Shown: positions 11,535 through 26,246 of the stretch, piece after piece | Numbering within the stretch: position 1 is the stretch's first letter | Layout of the letters: every line of letters begins with the position of its first letter | From: Scylla paramamosain | Lineage: Eukaryota > Arthropoda > Malacostraca > Decapoda > Portunidae | Length of the DNA stretch: 64,000 bases | Direction of reading: 5' to 3' | Assembly (NCBI RefSeq): GCF_035594125.1 | Contig: NW_026973707.1 | Coordinates: forward strand, 460,001 to 524,000 | Translations under genes and position numbers: made by a program | The notes under the pieces: model-generated | The model's database searches: none | Told to the model about the DNA's origin: nothing | What the model saw: only the letters and a program-made list of their open reading frames with translations

Positions 11535-11780
11535 CAAAAGTATTAGTTTGTATCGCGGTGGAGAGGCAGGTGTTGTGTCATCGGTGCTTCCTTCATGCAA
11601 ACAACAACACTTGGCGACCGAAGTTTGACTGAAGACACGCGGAGAAAGAGATAATAATAATAATAATAATAATAATAAACGGTTTATTATTTAGGCAGTT
11701 GACAAACTGAAAATGTACATAGGGGATGGGGAAAAACTTAACATTAATCCTAACGGTAAGACTAATCTAGGAGGGAAATA

Positions 11781-13495
11781 CTATTGATTGATGGCTCGCA
11801 CCATGGTGGGAATCGCACTGAGTCTGTACCGGTCCGTGCGCGGCGCCTTCAGGGGCGTTATTTTGTTGTGGTGTCTGGTGGCACGGACAGGGCGAGGCGC
11901 GTCGGGCGGCAGCATGTCTCTGAGACGCGGATGATGCAGTAGTCCCTTCCCAAACTTCTCCAGAGCCTCTCGGTGCCTGGTGGATATTCTGGACAGACTC
12001 AGGGTGGTCAGGGCTTCTTCATAGGTGGTGTATGCAGGGCCAAGGATGACCCTGCACGCCCTTTTCTGCACACTCTCTAGCTGTAGCTGTTGAGTGTGTG
12101 TGAGGGAGGAGGACCACGCTGGGGAGGCGTACATGAGTTTGGGGAGGATGAAGGTGAGGTACACCCCCTTAACTCATCTGTCGGCGTCCCCAGCGACCTG
12201 AGTCTGCGCAGCATGTACAGCCTGTAGGTAGCTGATCTCACGGTGCTGGCGACATGCTGCTTCCAGGTCAGCTGGTCGTCCACCGTGACTCCGAGAAGCT
12301 TGGCACATTGGACCACCTGGAGGGGGTGAGGGCCCACTGTGAGCCGGGGAGGGGGCACTGGTACAGAGGAGGTACAGAAATGCATCACCACAGTTTTGCT
12401 GTGGTTGATGGTCATCCTGCTCTCCTCTGTCCACGTCTGCAGTCGCTCCAGAATTGCTTGCAGTGGCGAGTAGTCCGGGTTCTTGTTGGAAACTGGGACG
12501 CCCACGGTGCAGTCGTCCACATACTTCCAGCGATGGGGGGTGTCGGTGAGGGCGTCGTTGATGAGGAGGAGGAAGCATAGAGGACCCATCTTGGTCCCCT
12601 GGGGGACTCCACATGTCAGCTGTTGGAAATTAGAGACAGAGCCCTGATAGCGAACGGCCTGACGTCTCCCTGTGAGGAAGTCGGCTAGCCACGCTATCAG
12701 ATTAGGAGGGAGACCCAGACTTACTGCCTTGCTGATGACAACAGTGTGATCAACTAGATCAAAGGCTTTTTTGAAGTCGACAAAAGCAACAGCTAGAGAG
12801 GTGTTTCGCTTGTCCAGGTGGCTGTGGATGAATTCAAGGAAGCTGGTCAGGTAATGTGAGGTGGAGGTGGCTTTAATATTTCCGAATTGTCTGATATCCA
12901 CGGTGTTACAAATTTTGGTGTATGCCCAGTCATATACAAAATCTTCACAAATAAGGCTAGGGATGGGGGTGATAGAGACTGGCCTGAGGTCATTGAGTGA
13001 CTGAGGACTGGAAGTTTTGGGGATGGGAGTGACATAAGATGTCTTCCAGTCCGCGGGGCAAGAGTGTTGGGAGAGTGAGGCGTTTATTATGGAGCATAGC
13101 GGTGTTGCTAGCTCTACAGCAAATTCCTTGTAAATTTTTATAGGAAGGTCAGTGGGTGTGGTGGATCTTGGTTTAAATTTAAGTATTCTCTTAAAAACAT
13201 CCATCGCCTGGACAGTGTGTGGAGGGGAGGGAGCGGGCAGATAGGCAGGAAGCGGAGTGGTGTGGAGGGGAGGAAAGGTTTGACAGATAGCAGCAAAGTG
13301 ATCGTTCATCTCCTGAGCCGCGAGATTAGCAGGAAGGTGTGAGGTGCAAGGAAGGGATGAAGTGTGCTTTTGTAAGCCACACAAAGCTTTGATCTTAGCG
13401 TACCACTGTCTATTGTTGGTCAGCTTGAGGTGTGTGTGTGTGTGGGAAGGTGTGAGGTGCAAGGAAGGGATGAAGTGTGCTTTTGTAAGCCACAC
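11781..13495 (-). pseudogene. LINE reverse transcriptase, copy 1, frameshifted
   Basis: The RT domain reads in order: an ...SPQSLNDLRPVSITPIPS upstream motif; FVDFKKAFDLVDH (motif A Asp); TCGVPQGTKMGPLCFLLLIND (motif B); KYVDDCTV (catalytic YVDD); and a post-RT segment ending in ...PRTDRYRLSAIPTMVRAINQ. One C is missing from a C-run at about 12168-12172 relative to copy 2 (C5 against C6), which throws the last 128 codons into another frame. The N-terminal part is intact here, whereas copy 2 carries an indel near 23574. RNA-directed DNA polymerase role is known for the family. This copy cannot make a full protein as read. Confidence 0.88.
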
Positions 13496-13540
13496 AAAGC
13501 TTTGATCTTAGCGTACCACTGTCTGTTGTTGGTCAGCTTG

Positions 13541-13557
<17 letters not shown>
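13332..13557. repeat. 113-bp tandem duplication ending in TG repeats
   Basis: Units 13332-13444 and 13445-13557 are nearly identical LINE sequence, each finishing in GAGGTGTGTGTG. Copy 2 of the LINE has the segment once and no TG array. The duplication therefore arose after insertion, together with microsatellite growth. Confidence 0.85.
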
Positions 13558-13608
<51 letters not shown>

Positions 13609-13661
13609 TTGAATCTGTGTCACATGTGTATCTTTTGTGGGTTTCCTTACAAAGACGAGAG

Positions 13662-13743
<82 letters not shown>

Positions 13744-13779
13744 GGGATAGAAGACGCTGGTCACTCGGGTAGATTGCCA

Positions 13780-13810
<31 letters not shown>
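13545..13810. repeat. (TG)n, (GA)n, (TG)n cluster
   Basis: TG array 13545-13608, GA array 13664-13740 and a shorter TG array 13782-13810. Confidence 0.95.
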
Positions 13811-13812
<2 letters not shown>

Positions 13813-14212
13813 ACTGGAAGACAAGACATGTCAGAACACTCATAAAATTAAACAAGAGTGATCCATGTAAGGCGAGGAGCCAATACACCTTTTATGTTCT
13901 CCCTTCACAGGTAAGCCGAGGGTCATTATCCACTCATCTACCTGTACATTAGCGGCGCCAGGTGAGCATAGATTGGAGATTTCTGTATTACTTTACCTGT
14001 TCTTACCTGCTGTGTGGAATTAATACTTTACCTGTGTTGATTACCTTATTCACCTTGCCTCTGTCAGCACGACGAGACAGCCTCCTCTTGTCCTTCAGGT
14101 GTGGGAGTGAAGGAAAGGAGTGAAGGAGGTAAAAAGCGAAGATGAATAGGAACAGACAGCTGAAAATATTCTCTTATGGCTTCTCTCTATTTTTGAGCGT
14201 GGCGTGACGTGG

Positions 14213-14765
<553 letters not shown>

Positions 14766-14779
14766 AATGGAGTCTAGAA

Positions 14780-16780
14780 GGTGGGTGGGGAGATGGGTGG
14801 GTGGAGAAACGTTTTTTGCTGTTCTCTTTTCGTCTTCACCTTTTCTGGTACACGTTCATCCTTGTGTCATGAATCACGATGTCTTGAGTACCTGACGGGA
14901 GTCGTGGTTGTTCGTATTCGCCCGGGTTTCGGGACGGTCCTGTGTATTGCCAGGATTTTTCTTGTTTTATGCATTTTTGTATGTATATTTGTAGATTATA
15001 TTATGAATATTCATTTTTTTGTGCCTTTTGTATATTACTTGGGTGAGAATTAATATATAGGGAAGTGAGGTGTTATCAAGTGCGTTCTGGGTGGCCAGTG
15101 GTGACGTGACCAGGGCTGTGTCGACACCAGGGTGGTGTTGGTTGTGTGGGGTGCACCTGGGTCCTGTGTTGGTCTTTGAAGGTATGTTAAGCACTATAAA
15201 TTTCTCTATTTGACTGTGATTATTATGTGTGTTGTTAGATGTGGGTATGGTTCTGGGAAAATGTGTGGATTGCCTCCATACGGTGCATAGCTGTGCAGAA
15301 TTTATGTGGTGACGTGGCCACGGTGCAGGGAGTAGGTGGTGCAATGCCGGCGACCCGACACATTGTGAATTACCAGGGGTTGTGCGGGGCAATAACCACC
15401 TTTACACACGAACATATATGGTTTTTCTATATCCTTCTGGTTCGTGCATTACTGAAGTGTTTTGTGAAGTCAGCGACTGTAAGGTAACTTGATCACAAGA
15501 TTGATTACGAATAGGCTAGGATCATTAACTACACGGCCTTAGTCACCTTTACTCGGCGCTCGGGTGCCTCGTCATCAAGGCAGGCACTGTCCTGTTCGTG
15601 TGACCAGGGATGCCGTAAGCCTCACAAGGGGTCACGGCGATAACCAGTGACCTCTGGGGCAATGGGTGGCCAAGGCCTGGTTGCTTTGGCGACAACACAC
15701 CCTCGGCTTGGCTACGACAATAGTAGTAGTGGTAGTAGTCGTAGTTGCTGTCCTAACAGTAACGGTAATGGCAGCAGTAGCAAAAGTTAGATGTAGAAGA
15801 TGGAGGAGTTATGAAAATAAAGAATAAACGAACAAAGAAAAGAATACAGAAAGAAGACAAAACATCGTAGAACAACAACAATGAAAATAATACAAAAAAA
15901 TAATAAAACTTCAAAAATGTCTCCACCTTGCCAGCAGAGATCAGCGCCCCCGTGACCGCCGCGAGCAGGGAAGGGAAGTACAAAGACAGTCTGAGAGCGC
16001 CCCCGAAAAGCTCGTCGCGGCGCTGAGGGTAATGGCGTCCCTCTCCCCGCCGCGACGATTGTGGAGCCGACGAGAGAACGCTGCAACAATTTCCACTACT
16101 GCGAAAATGTCCTTAGTTGGTTACTGAAGACAGGCTCGACCTTTTCGGGAATGGCGAGGCGGTGGTGGTGGGTGTGCTCGTAGTGTAGGTGGTGGTGGTG
16201 GTGGTGGTGTACGTTGTGTTGGTTTCTCCCTTTGTTGTTCTCTTCTCTCTCCCTCTTGTTATTGACTCGTTCCAAGCTCTGCATTTAATTCCACTCAATT
16301 CTTTTTCATGCTTTTTTTTCAATATTCCAGCCGCCTGTCTCCTCCACCGACTCGTATGGAAACTCAGTAAGAAAAAAAAAGAAAGAAAAAAGCAAGTAAC
16401 AAGGCAGTATAAATAAATAAAAAGTTTCGCCTACAATACCGAGACTCGCCCGCCACGGAATCCCATTTTCTCCGCTTGTTCTCCTTTTTCTTTCAAGTGA
16501 GGTAGGGCACGCACTAACGAGTCCTTGCTTTTTCCACTCCGCGCAGGATCACGAAGCGTCTCCTGAAATAATCGGATGTAATTACCTCATGGCCAGCAAA
16601 GCTCCGCCAGTTGTCGGAAGGAGCGCCGCTTTGACACCGTGAGGTTCATCTGGTAACGAACTTGATGTACTTTTTTTTTCTTTTTCATATTACGGTAACA
16701 TTATATTATTATTCTTTCATTTCTTTTCCTTTCTTGCGTAGTTCTCATGATCCTTTGCATTAAACGAGATTTTGGAATAG
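14780..16780. other. No gene seen; one exon-like stretch
   Basis: Mostly unremarkable. GC-rich minus-strand sequence at about 15925-16060 is open for a short stretch and ends in CTGGCAAG|GTGGAG, a possible splice donor. No protein family is recognisable, so it is not called as an exon. GGT/TAG triplet runs lie near 15720 and 16160-16210. Confidence 0.35.
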
Positions 16781-16786
16781 ATGCGG

Positions 16787-16792
<6 letters not shown>

Positions 16793-16881
<89 letters not shown>
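16793..16881. repeat. (CT)n microsatellite
   Basis: Uninterrupted CT array of about 89 bp. Confidence 0.96.
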
Positions 16882-16884
<3 letters not shown>

Positions 16885-17132
16885 GTCTGATTAGTATACA
16901 CGTCTTTTTTTTTTTTGTAAGGTTATCGTGACCGCCTCCCTTTTATACAGCCACTGCAGGAAGTCGACTTGAGTATTCAATTAGTTAGATACATATTGCT
17001 TTACTTGAGGCCTCGTGAGTCTGTCTGAGGTGTTCCCCTGATGGTCGTAAAGTAGGACTTGTTATCACCCTTACGTAAAGTCTTGCCTCACACCCTCAAT
17101 GAAAATTGTAGTTGTAATTGTTTTCAGTGTTG

Positions 17133-17299
17133 AGGACAGACCGACAGACAGACAGACAGAAAGACAGACAGATAGACAGACAGACAGACAAATGAGCAGA
17201 CAAATAAGGATAGTATAGTAAGAGTGGTAAGAGCAGTAGCAGGAGTGGCAGCTGTCGTAGTGCTGATAGTGGTAGCAGCAGGACAACAACAACAGCAGC

Positions 17300-17339
<40 letters not shown>

Positions 17340-17340
17340 T
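17133..17340. repeat. (GACA)n and (CAA)n repeats
   Basis: GACA tetranucleotide run (17133-17190, imperfect) and, after a GTA/GCA-rich link, CAA repeats to 17339. Confidence 0.9.
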
Positions 17341-17857
17341 TCTGCCTCAGTATTAGCTTTAATCATGTACTCATATAACCATTTAGCACACTCATTATTC
17401 ACACTTCAGGCAACACCTTCCTTCTGACGCAAACACAGAGGCAGCGCTAAATGTTTGTGGACTTGTTTTGTTTACAATTATTTTTACCCACTATGGAAAT
17501 ATTTTTACTGCTCTTGATTTATACAATATGATAAAAAAAAAACACCGTTTGTTAGGTGAAAGTTTGTAATCCTCAACTGCCAGTGAAAAAAAGAAAAAAA
17601 TGGCTGGCAAAAATGAAACCTGAAATATTTGTAAATATGTGTGTATCTCGTAGCGGAATTGTATTGTATTTATATGATGCAACTGACGACTCCAATTTAT
17701 ATTTTTGTACATTTTATAAGTGAATCTACTAATAAGCATATTTTTGGTAAATCAAAATTCTGAATTAAAAATAATAGTGTGCGTCACTCGTCCAGGCCTG
17801 AAGTGTTTCCCGTGTGACGGCTGGGAAATGCCATCACTGAGAGGGAAATGTGAACAA

Positions 17858-18139
<282 letters not shown>

Positions 18140-18274
18140 CCGTGTTTGCCTGAAATCAATACATAATGCAGGTGATTGACGTACATTATCACCTGGATTA
18201 CGAAGAGGAGACGTGGACGCAGGTGAACTACTTTGCACTTACCTGCTCCGTTCTTCTCTAATTTTGCGGTTTTA

Positions 18275-19310
<1,036 letters not shown>

Positions 19311-19644
19311 GCCAACAACTGAAAATATACATTGGTGGTAGAAAGAAAACATTAAAAACAATGAGAATACCACCAAACCAGAGGCAAATTATGAGGCAGA
19401 CTATAAAAATGAAAGTTAAAAAGGCAAAATTAAGAACAGAGAAATTAAAACAATATAAGAAGATAAAATTAAGTAGAATGACAAACAAGAGTAGCAGTAA
19501 CATGAGTGGTTATTAAACAGCCTGACTAGAGTGGGACGGCGATGTGCTTGTAACGGTCAGTGCAGCCTCTGATGGGGACCAGCTTGGTACATGCACGTAG
19601 GGCTCGTCGCGGCGGCGGTGCGTCGCAGGGAAGCAGGTCGCGGT

Positions 19645-19647
<3 letters not shown>

Positions 19648-19720
<73 letters not shown>
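19648..19720. repeat. (TG)n microsatellite
   Basis: Uninterrupted array of about 73 bp. Confidence 0.96.
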
Positions 19721-19723
<3 letters not shown>

Positions 19724-19839
19724 TCCTCCTGCATCAGACTTCCAATACTTTGACATGTCTCCTCTATTCCTCTTCTTCTCATTGCTTCAATAACTGCTAA
19801 AGTTTTTACACAATCGGGGGCATTTTTGATCAGTGGAAG

Positions 19840-19972
19840 TCATGCATTGTGGATTCATTTATTCGACATACTACTTTGTACCTCGTATGAGTCTTCCATT
19901 ACATTCACATGTCCACTAACCTCAATGCTCCCCAGTGTTTCAGTCACTCCAAAGGTGTGTATATATATACGA

Positions 19973-20060
<88 letters not shown>

Positions 20061-20130
20061 GAGTATATATGGTTGAGGATATTTTTCTTGCTCAGCTAAA
20101 GCCATGCATTGTGGATTTATTTATTCGAAA
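19840..20130. repeat. Direct repeats flanking a (TA)n array
   Basis: CATGCATTGTGGATT-type blocks at 19842-19873 and 20101-20131 are near-identical and in the same orientation. Between them, a TA array (19975-20060) is bounded on both sides by TATACGAGTATATAT. Confidence 0.75.
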
Positions 20131-20464
20131 TATTTCACATGGATTCCGTGAGCTGCACAACGCCTCCTGAATCCTGTGTGCTGTGTTGAATTATTGCAAC
20201 AGTAAACGAAGAAGACAGTGAAATGGTGACTGGTGGTCTGGTGTGGCGACCCCTAACGGGAGTCGCAGGAAGGAGTGAGATCAAGCGTTGCAGTAATCCT
20301 ATTAGAGAATAGTTTGTGAAATACTTGTGTAGCAGAGATAGTGAATATGTTGGTCGGTTCTTTTCAGGTCTTCTGATGTCTCTTTTCTGGTGAATCACTT
20401 GCAGCTATTCCGTATCAATGTCTAGAAAAGAGGATTTACTTTCTGTGGTTATTTTGACTTTTTA

Positions 20465-20577
<113 letters not shown>

Positions 20578-20905
20578 TGTGTGTAAATTATAACTGTGTC
20601 CACCTTTTTTTCTTGTTTCTTAATTTCCTTTCTTTTTCTTCCGTTATTTTTTTTTTCTCCTCCTCCTCCTCCTCCTCCTGCTTCCATTCTTCCTGATATC
20701 GGGGACCGGCACTTGGGAACTATCTAATCCCGATGTGGCGAGCAAACTATGCAAGGAAATTCATGTTCTTCCTTTTTCATGCGGACCTGTTCTGCCGCCT
20801 CGTATCTTCGGGGGGAATATTTTCTCGACAATTCCAAGTAGAGATTCTGCGTTTGCTTGGGAAATGGGAAAGGGGGAAAGCTTTTTTTTTGCTTGTTTTT
20901 CTTGT

Positions 20906-20908
<3 letters not shown>

Positions 20909-20965
<57 letters not shown>

Positions 20966-20981
20966 TGTGCGTGTGTGTGTC
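20909..20981. repeat. (TG)n microsatellite
   Basis: TG array with AG/CG interruptions near its end. Confidence 0.94.
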
Positions 20982-21388
20982 TGGTTTGGGTCTTATAAGG
21001 AAGCTTCATGTGGACTCAAAATATCACAGTTATGTTAAGGGTGTTTATCTTGATTTATTAAGTGTGGTGAGTAGATTTTTGTGGTGAGAAAATGCAGGAT
21101 TAAGCAGCAGATCTTTATTTCTGTAACGGTTCGGCAATGAGGACGTTACAGAAATATATATATCTTGTACCATCCTGTGCTTTTTTTTCACCACTCATTA
21201 CCTGATATAACAACGTAACTGTAATAACACAATAACGACAATTAAAGTAGCAGTGTCTCAGCCTCTGATAATATTATGTAACGCTTTTCATAACTGACAA
21301 CGAAAGGTCGTGCTAGATTATCACAATTCATGCCATAGATATAAAAATGAGACCACTAGGGACAAGCAGATCACCGACTTTTACTTGT

Positions 21389-21397
21389 CTGTCTGCC

Positions 21398-21431
<34 letters not shown>

Positions 21432-21495
21432 CCTGTCTGTCTGTTTAACTATCTATCTCAATCTATTCGTTTGTCTGTGTCTCCCTGCCTGCCTG

Positions 21496-21569
<74 letters not shown>

Positions 21570-21570
21570 A
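21389..21570. repeat. (CTGT)n and interrupted (CT)n
   Basis: CTGT repeats to about 21445, then CT arrays with CCT interruptions from 21497. Confidence 0.92.
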
Positions 21571-22030
21571 CCACCACTACCACCGCCAAATTCTATCTAC
21601 CGGATAAGACTTCAAATACAAGCAATTGAAAAAGGAATGAAGCTAATGAACCCGAAACAAACCACCGATTTAATCATTGCAGTGAAACCAAATCCCGTGA
21701 ACCGCTAAAAGCATCACTTGCCCATACAGTCTGAGTGAATTAGCCTTCCAGTCCAGCTCACAACGTAATGCTAATACGGGGTGTCTGAATCGCACAAAAG
21801 GATACGGACAAAAAACTCAGACAAAAAAAGCATTAATTGATCCCTGCAAATCACACAGGCGGTCATGAGGGAAGGGAGGCGCACTGGCTGATGGAAGCAC
21901 TGTTGAAGAGCTTGTCTGTATATGTGTTAGTGTGAATATCGTTGAAAGTAACTATACAGGTGAATAAAATGGCTTTGAATTGTGTGTCTTTTCTGTAAAA
22001 CACGCGTGAGAGGCGATGGGATGTGTGTGT

Positions 22031-24766
22031 AATAATAATAATAATAATAATAAACGGTTTATTATTTAGGCAGTTGACAAACTGAAAATGTACATAGGGG
22101 ATGGGGAAAACTTAACATTAATCCTAACGGTAAGACTAATCTAGGAGGGAAATACTATTGATTGATGGCTCGCACCATGGTGGGAATCGCACTGAGTCTG
22201 TACCGGTCCGTGCGCGGCGCCTTCAGGGGCGTTATTTTGTTGTGGTGTCTGGTGGCACGGACAGGGCGAGGCGCGTCGGGCGGCAGCATGTCTCTGAGAC
22301 GCGGATGATGCAGTAGTCCCTTCCCAAACTTCTCCAGAGCCTCTCGGTGCCTGGTGGATATTCTGGACAGACTCAGGGTGGTCAGGGCTTCTTCATAGGT
22401 GGTGTATGCAGGGCCAAGGATGACCCTGCACGCCCTTTTCTGCACACTCTCTAGCTGTAGCTGCTGAGTGTGTGTGAGGGAGGAGGACCACGCTGGGGAG
22501 GTGTACATGAGTTTGGGGAGGATGAAGGTAAGGTACACCCCCCTTAACTCATCTGTCGGCGTCCCCAGCGACCTGAGTCTGCGCAGCATGTACAGCCTGT
22601 AGGTAGCTGATCTCACGGTGCTGGCGACATGCTGCTTCCAGGTCAGCTGGTCGTCCACCGTGACTCCGAGAAGCTTGGCACATTGGACCACCTGGAGGGG
22701 GTGAGGGCCCACTGTGAGCCGCGGAGGGGGCACTGGTACAGAGGAGGTACAGAAATGCATCACCACAGTTTTGCTGTGGTTGATGGTCATCCTGCTCTCC
22801 TCTGTCCACGTCTGCAGTCGCTCCAGAATTGCTTGCAGTGGCGAGTAGTCCGGGTTCTTGTTGGAAACTGGGACGCCCACGGTGCAGTCGTCCACATACT
22901 TCCAGCGATGGGGGGTGTCGGTGAGGGCGTCGTTGATGAGGAGGAGGAAGCATAGAGGACCCATCTTGGTCCCCTGGGGGACTCCACATGTCAGCTGTTG
23001 GAAATTAGAGACAGAGCCCTGATAGCGAACGGCATGACGTCTCCCTGTGAGGAAGTCGGCTAGCCACGCTATCAGATTAGGAGGGAGACCCAGACTTACT
23101 GCCTTGCTGATGACAACAGTGTGATCAACTAGATCAAAGGCTTTTTTGAAGTCGACAAAAGCAACAGCTAGAGAGGTGTTACGCTTGTCCAGGTGGCTGT
23201 GGATGAATTCAAGGAAGCTGGTCAGGTAATGTGAGGTGGAGGTGGCTTTAATATTTCCGAATTGTCTGATATCCACGGTGTTACAAATTTTGGTGTATGC
23301 CCAGTCATATACAAAATCTTCACAAATAAGGCTAGGGATGGGGGTGATAGAGACTGGCCTGAGGTCATTGAGTGACTGAGGACTGGAAGTTTTGGGGATG
23401 GGAGTGACATAAGATGTCTTCCAGTCCGCGGGGCAAGAGTGTTGGGAGAGTGAGGCGTTTATTATGGAGCATAGCGGTGTTGCTAGCTCTACAGCAAATT
23501 CCTTGTAAATTTTTATAGGAAGGTCAGTGGGTGTGGTGGATCTTGGTTTAAATTTAAGTATTCTCTTAAAAAACATCCATCGCCTGGACACTGTGTGGAG
23601 GGGAGGGGAGCGGGCAGATAGGCAGGAAGCGGAGTGGTGTGGAGGGGAGGAAAGGTTTGACAGATAGCAGCAAAGTGATCGTTCATCTCCTGAGCCGCGA
23701 GATTAGCAGGAAGGTGTGAGGTGCAAGGAAGGGATGAAGTGTGCTTTTGTAAGCCACACAAAGCTTTGATCTTAGCGTACCACTGTCTGTTGTTGGTCAG
23801 CTTGAGGTGGTGTATCTTGTCTGGGTAATAGCTTGCCTTTGCATTCTTAATCTCCCTGATTACCCTGTTTCTTAGTTTCCTGTAAAGGACCGGGCAGGAG
23901 TGGAACGCCCAGGTCCGCTGACGCATGAGTCTTTTAATGCGGGGCGTCATCCAGGGAGCATCAGGGGTGGGGGGTGGTACACGACGCAGACTATGATGGA
24001 GGCCGTGTTGCTGGGATGGGAGGGGGGGCGTGACTCTCACCCACAGGGCCTCCACACCGGCAGGAATATCGACAGGGAGGTGTGAGGGGCTGAGGGCAGA
24101 GCGGCAGAAAACGGCACCTCCCCCCCCCCCCTGCGCCCTGACCTGAGGTGATGGTAGAGCTGGTAGTCCTGCATCGTGCACACCTCAGGAACAATCTGCC
24201 ACGCCTCAGTAACCGCCACAATGTCCGCACAAGTAGATCTCACCGTCACAATCACTTCGTCCATCTTGTTGGCCAGAGACGTTGCATTAAATAAGAGGAG
24301 TGAGGGAAGACTATACCACGTTCTCGGCACCTCAAAGTGTTTGTATTCCCTCTTCTCCACCCTGCGGTCGTCTCTGGCACTGGAGGTCACTACCTTGATG
24401 GGACGCACCACACTTTTGCCTCCTCTCGATCCACGGTTTCGAAATAGTTTTAAGGACTTAAGGCACTGTATCACGTTGGGTGGCGGGTACCCAGATCCTC
24501 GTCTACGACGCAGGAGGTAATTGCGTTCGTACGTTTGCACTGAAGCACTCATTTTTCTTTATGTATCACACGCATTCGCTACAAGTGTTCACAAAAACAA
24601 CAATCCCACCAGGTCGAGCCTCAAACTAAACGCTAAAAGTTGAAAACAGAAAAGTAAAAAAACAAAACAAACTGAGGTCACTATCACTAGGGGGCGGGGA
24701 AGGCCAACAAGCTGGCCGAGGCTGCTCGAGAGCGCCAAGGTCACACGTCCTGCCCGTATGAGGTCA
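22031..24766 (-). mobile_element. L2/CR1-like LINE, copy 2 (near full-length, internally deleted)
   Basis: Same family as copy 1, 10.4 kb away and in the same orientation. It has the same (TTA)n 3' tail (22031-22052), the RT ORF, and in addition the 5' endonuclease region and a probable 5' UTR that runs up to a (TG)n array at 24767. The endonuclease C-terminus appears deleted and the coding region is frameshifted several times. Confidence 0.88.
22155..24552 (-). pseudogene. LINE endonuclease-RT ORF, copy 2, broken
   Basis: ATG at 24552 starts a basic N-terminus (NYLLRRRRGSG) and then an apurinic-type endonuclease start: LFNATSLANKMDE with the N-terminal Asn and DIVAVTEAW with the catalytic Glu. 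The frame breaks near a C-run at 24121-24131. The text resumes as ...VRVTPPLPSQQH, then jumps to WMTPRIKRLMRQRTWAF, so the Asp/His-containing half of the endonuclease is missing. Extra bases near 23574 and 23609 relative to copy 1 break the join to the RT. The RT itself (22155-23591) is open, with FVDFKKAF (D147 of that stretch), GVPQGTKMGP and YVDD (232-235), and a complete post-RT tail. Confidence 0.87.
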
Positions 24767-24827
24767 AGTGTGTGTGTGTGTGTGTGTGTGTGAAGAGGGG
24801 GGAAAGGAAAAGGGATGGATGGATGCA

Positions 24828-24869
<42 letters not shown>

Positions 24870-24870
24870 T
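24767..24870. repeat. Two (TG)n arrays
   Basis: TG arrays at about 24769-24792 and 24831-24867, separated by a purine-rich stretch. The first abuts the 5' side of LINE copy 2. Confidence 0.93.
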
Positions 24871-24959
24871 GTACATGAGTATTAATGGTGGCCTTCATCA
24901 CACTGCAACACCCATACACTCTCCCTAACATAATTTGCCACCACACGTTTATCTCCCCC

Positions 24960-25690
24960 TATTGGCGTATTGGAAAATGAAACCGTGAAATAAAGTTGGA
25001 TGCAGCATGTGTATAATTCCCACTTGCCGATCTATTTTCGTATATATAGGAAATAAAGCTGTAGAAGAAGGAAATTATTACGTAAAATTTCCTAAATATA
25101 TACCGTAAAGGGATTTTGTTGTTGAAAAGACATAATATTCATCCGCCGATAGGTTTTAAATTGAAGACAGCGACTTATCTCACGTCTTGGCTCATAACTC
25201 ACTGCTCTATCTCTCCTTCATCCTGCAGTGCCTTGGCTCAACACTTCCACCTTACATTGATGCAGGACTTAAAGCGCATTGTAATTTCAGTTTTGGAATG
25301 GAGTTCGGATGGTGGATGAAGTGCTGAAATAGAGATCTAGGGTCTCAACTTAAAGCCGATTCTTGCTAACTGGACTTCCCAACACGTGGCTTCATTGTCA
25401 CATTTAAAACTCACACAATATTAATGAAGAAGAACACAACTACTGCTTACCACATAACATATTTTTCTCTAGATATGTTTTTCAATGTACATATGAGATC
25501 AATATTTCTGACAGCTCTCCGCCACCAGGCCAGGCCATCTGTCATCATCATCCATCTATTTATCCAGCCATCTCTTGAGACTGTGTAATGTCTGTGCACT
25601 TAACTCTTTTGTGCATTTTGCTAGTTTGCAGTCATGCTTGTAATTTTCTTTTCCATCCCTTTAAATATAGGCAGTAAGGCACTACCTCTG
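24960..25690. other. No gene seen
   Basis: AT-rich DNA without a recognisable ORF, repeat family or RNA gene. Confidence 0.4.
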
Positions 25691-25695
25691 CTATT

Positions 25696-26210
25696 TAAAC
25701 CCTTTCATTCCGGTGATCATATATGAACGATTGCATCAGTGCGTCCGTAGCGACGGCGATCGTTCCCGTAATCAAGAATTTTCGCGCCTCAATTTTGAGC
25801 TCCAAGCGCGGTTTCTCGAGTCAGATGGCGCGTGGAAGTGTCTGGCATCCGTTTCCACCCGTAGTGTTGCCACTAGCTCTGTATATTTAGCGGTAACTAA
25901 GCTATTCTCCCATTGTGACAGACAGAGACAGAGAACATCAATAAGTAAAATAGCAAGGTGGACAGCCCACCATCTTTAATCTTATACTTCTTTCATTATT
26001 TCTCACTATCCTCTTATACTCATATTATTCTTCCTTCACCCATCTTTTCTATAAATATAGATAGATAGACTCCCATTGTGAGGGAGACACTTGGCAGCCC
26101 CAGCGACCCGCCGTGTGGAAACCATCCTGATAAGAGCCAAGGGACCTGATAAGAGCGAAGGACACGGACAGCCTGATAATAGAGAAGGATCTCAGATCCT
26201 TCCCTATTAT

Positions 26211-26246
<36 letters not shown>

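Larger units (their letters stand above)
11651..13557 (-). mobile_element. L2/CR1-like LINE, copy 1 (5'-truncated)
   Basis: Minus-strand non-LTR retrotransposon ending at its 3' side in a (TTA)n microsatellite tail (11651-11679). It aligns almost base for base with 22031-23811, apart from scattered substitutions, single-base indels and an extra 113-bp duplication here. Homology stops at its 5' side exactly where a (TG)n array begins (about 13543), so the endonuclease part is missing. Confidence 0.9.

Noticed and set aside
15753..16089. Exon of a membrane protein on the minus strand
   Set aside because: Short, no family recognised, and the alternative frame is equally open; kept only as a note.
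17278..17340. Poly-Gln or poly-Cys coding region
   Set aside because: CAA microsatellite without supporting exon structure.
20230..20275. GGCGACCCCTAACGGGAGTCGC as the end of an RTE-like element
   Set aside because: Resembles 3' ends of some LINEs, but there is no adjacent coding homology or tail.
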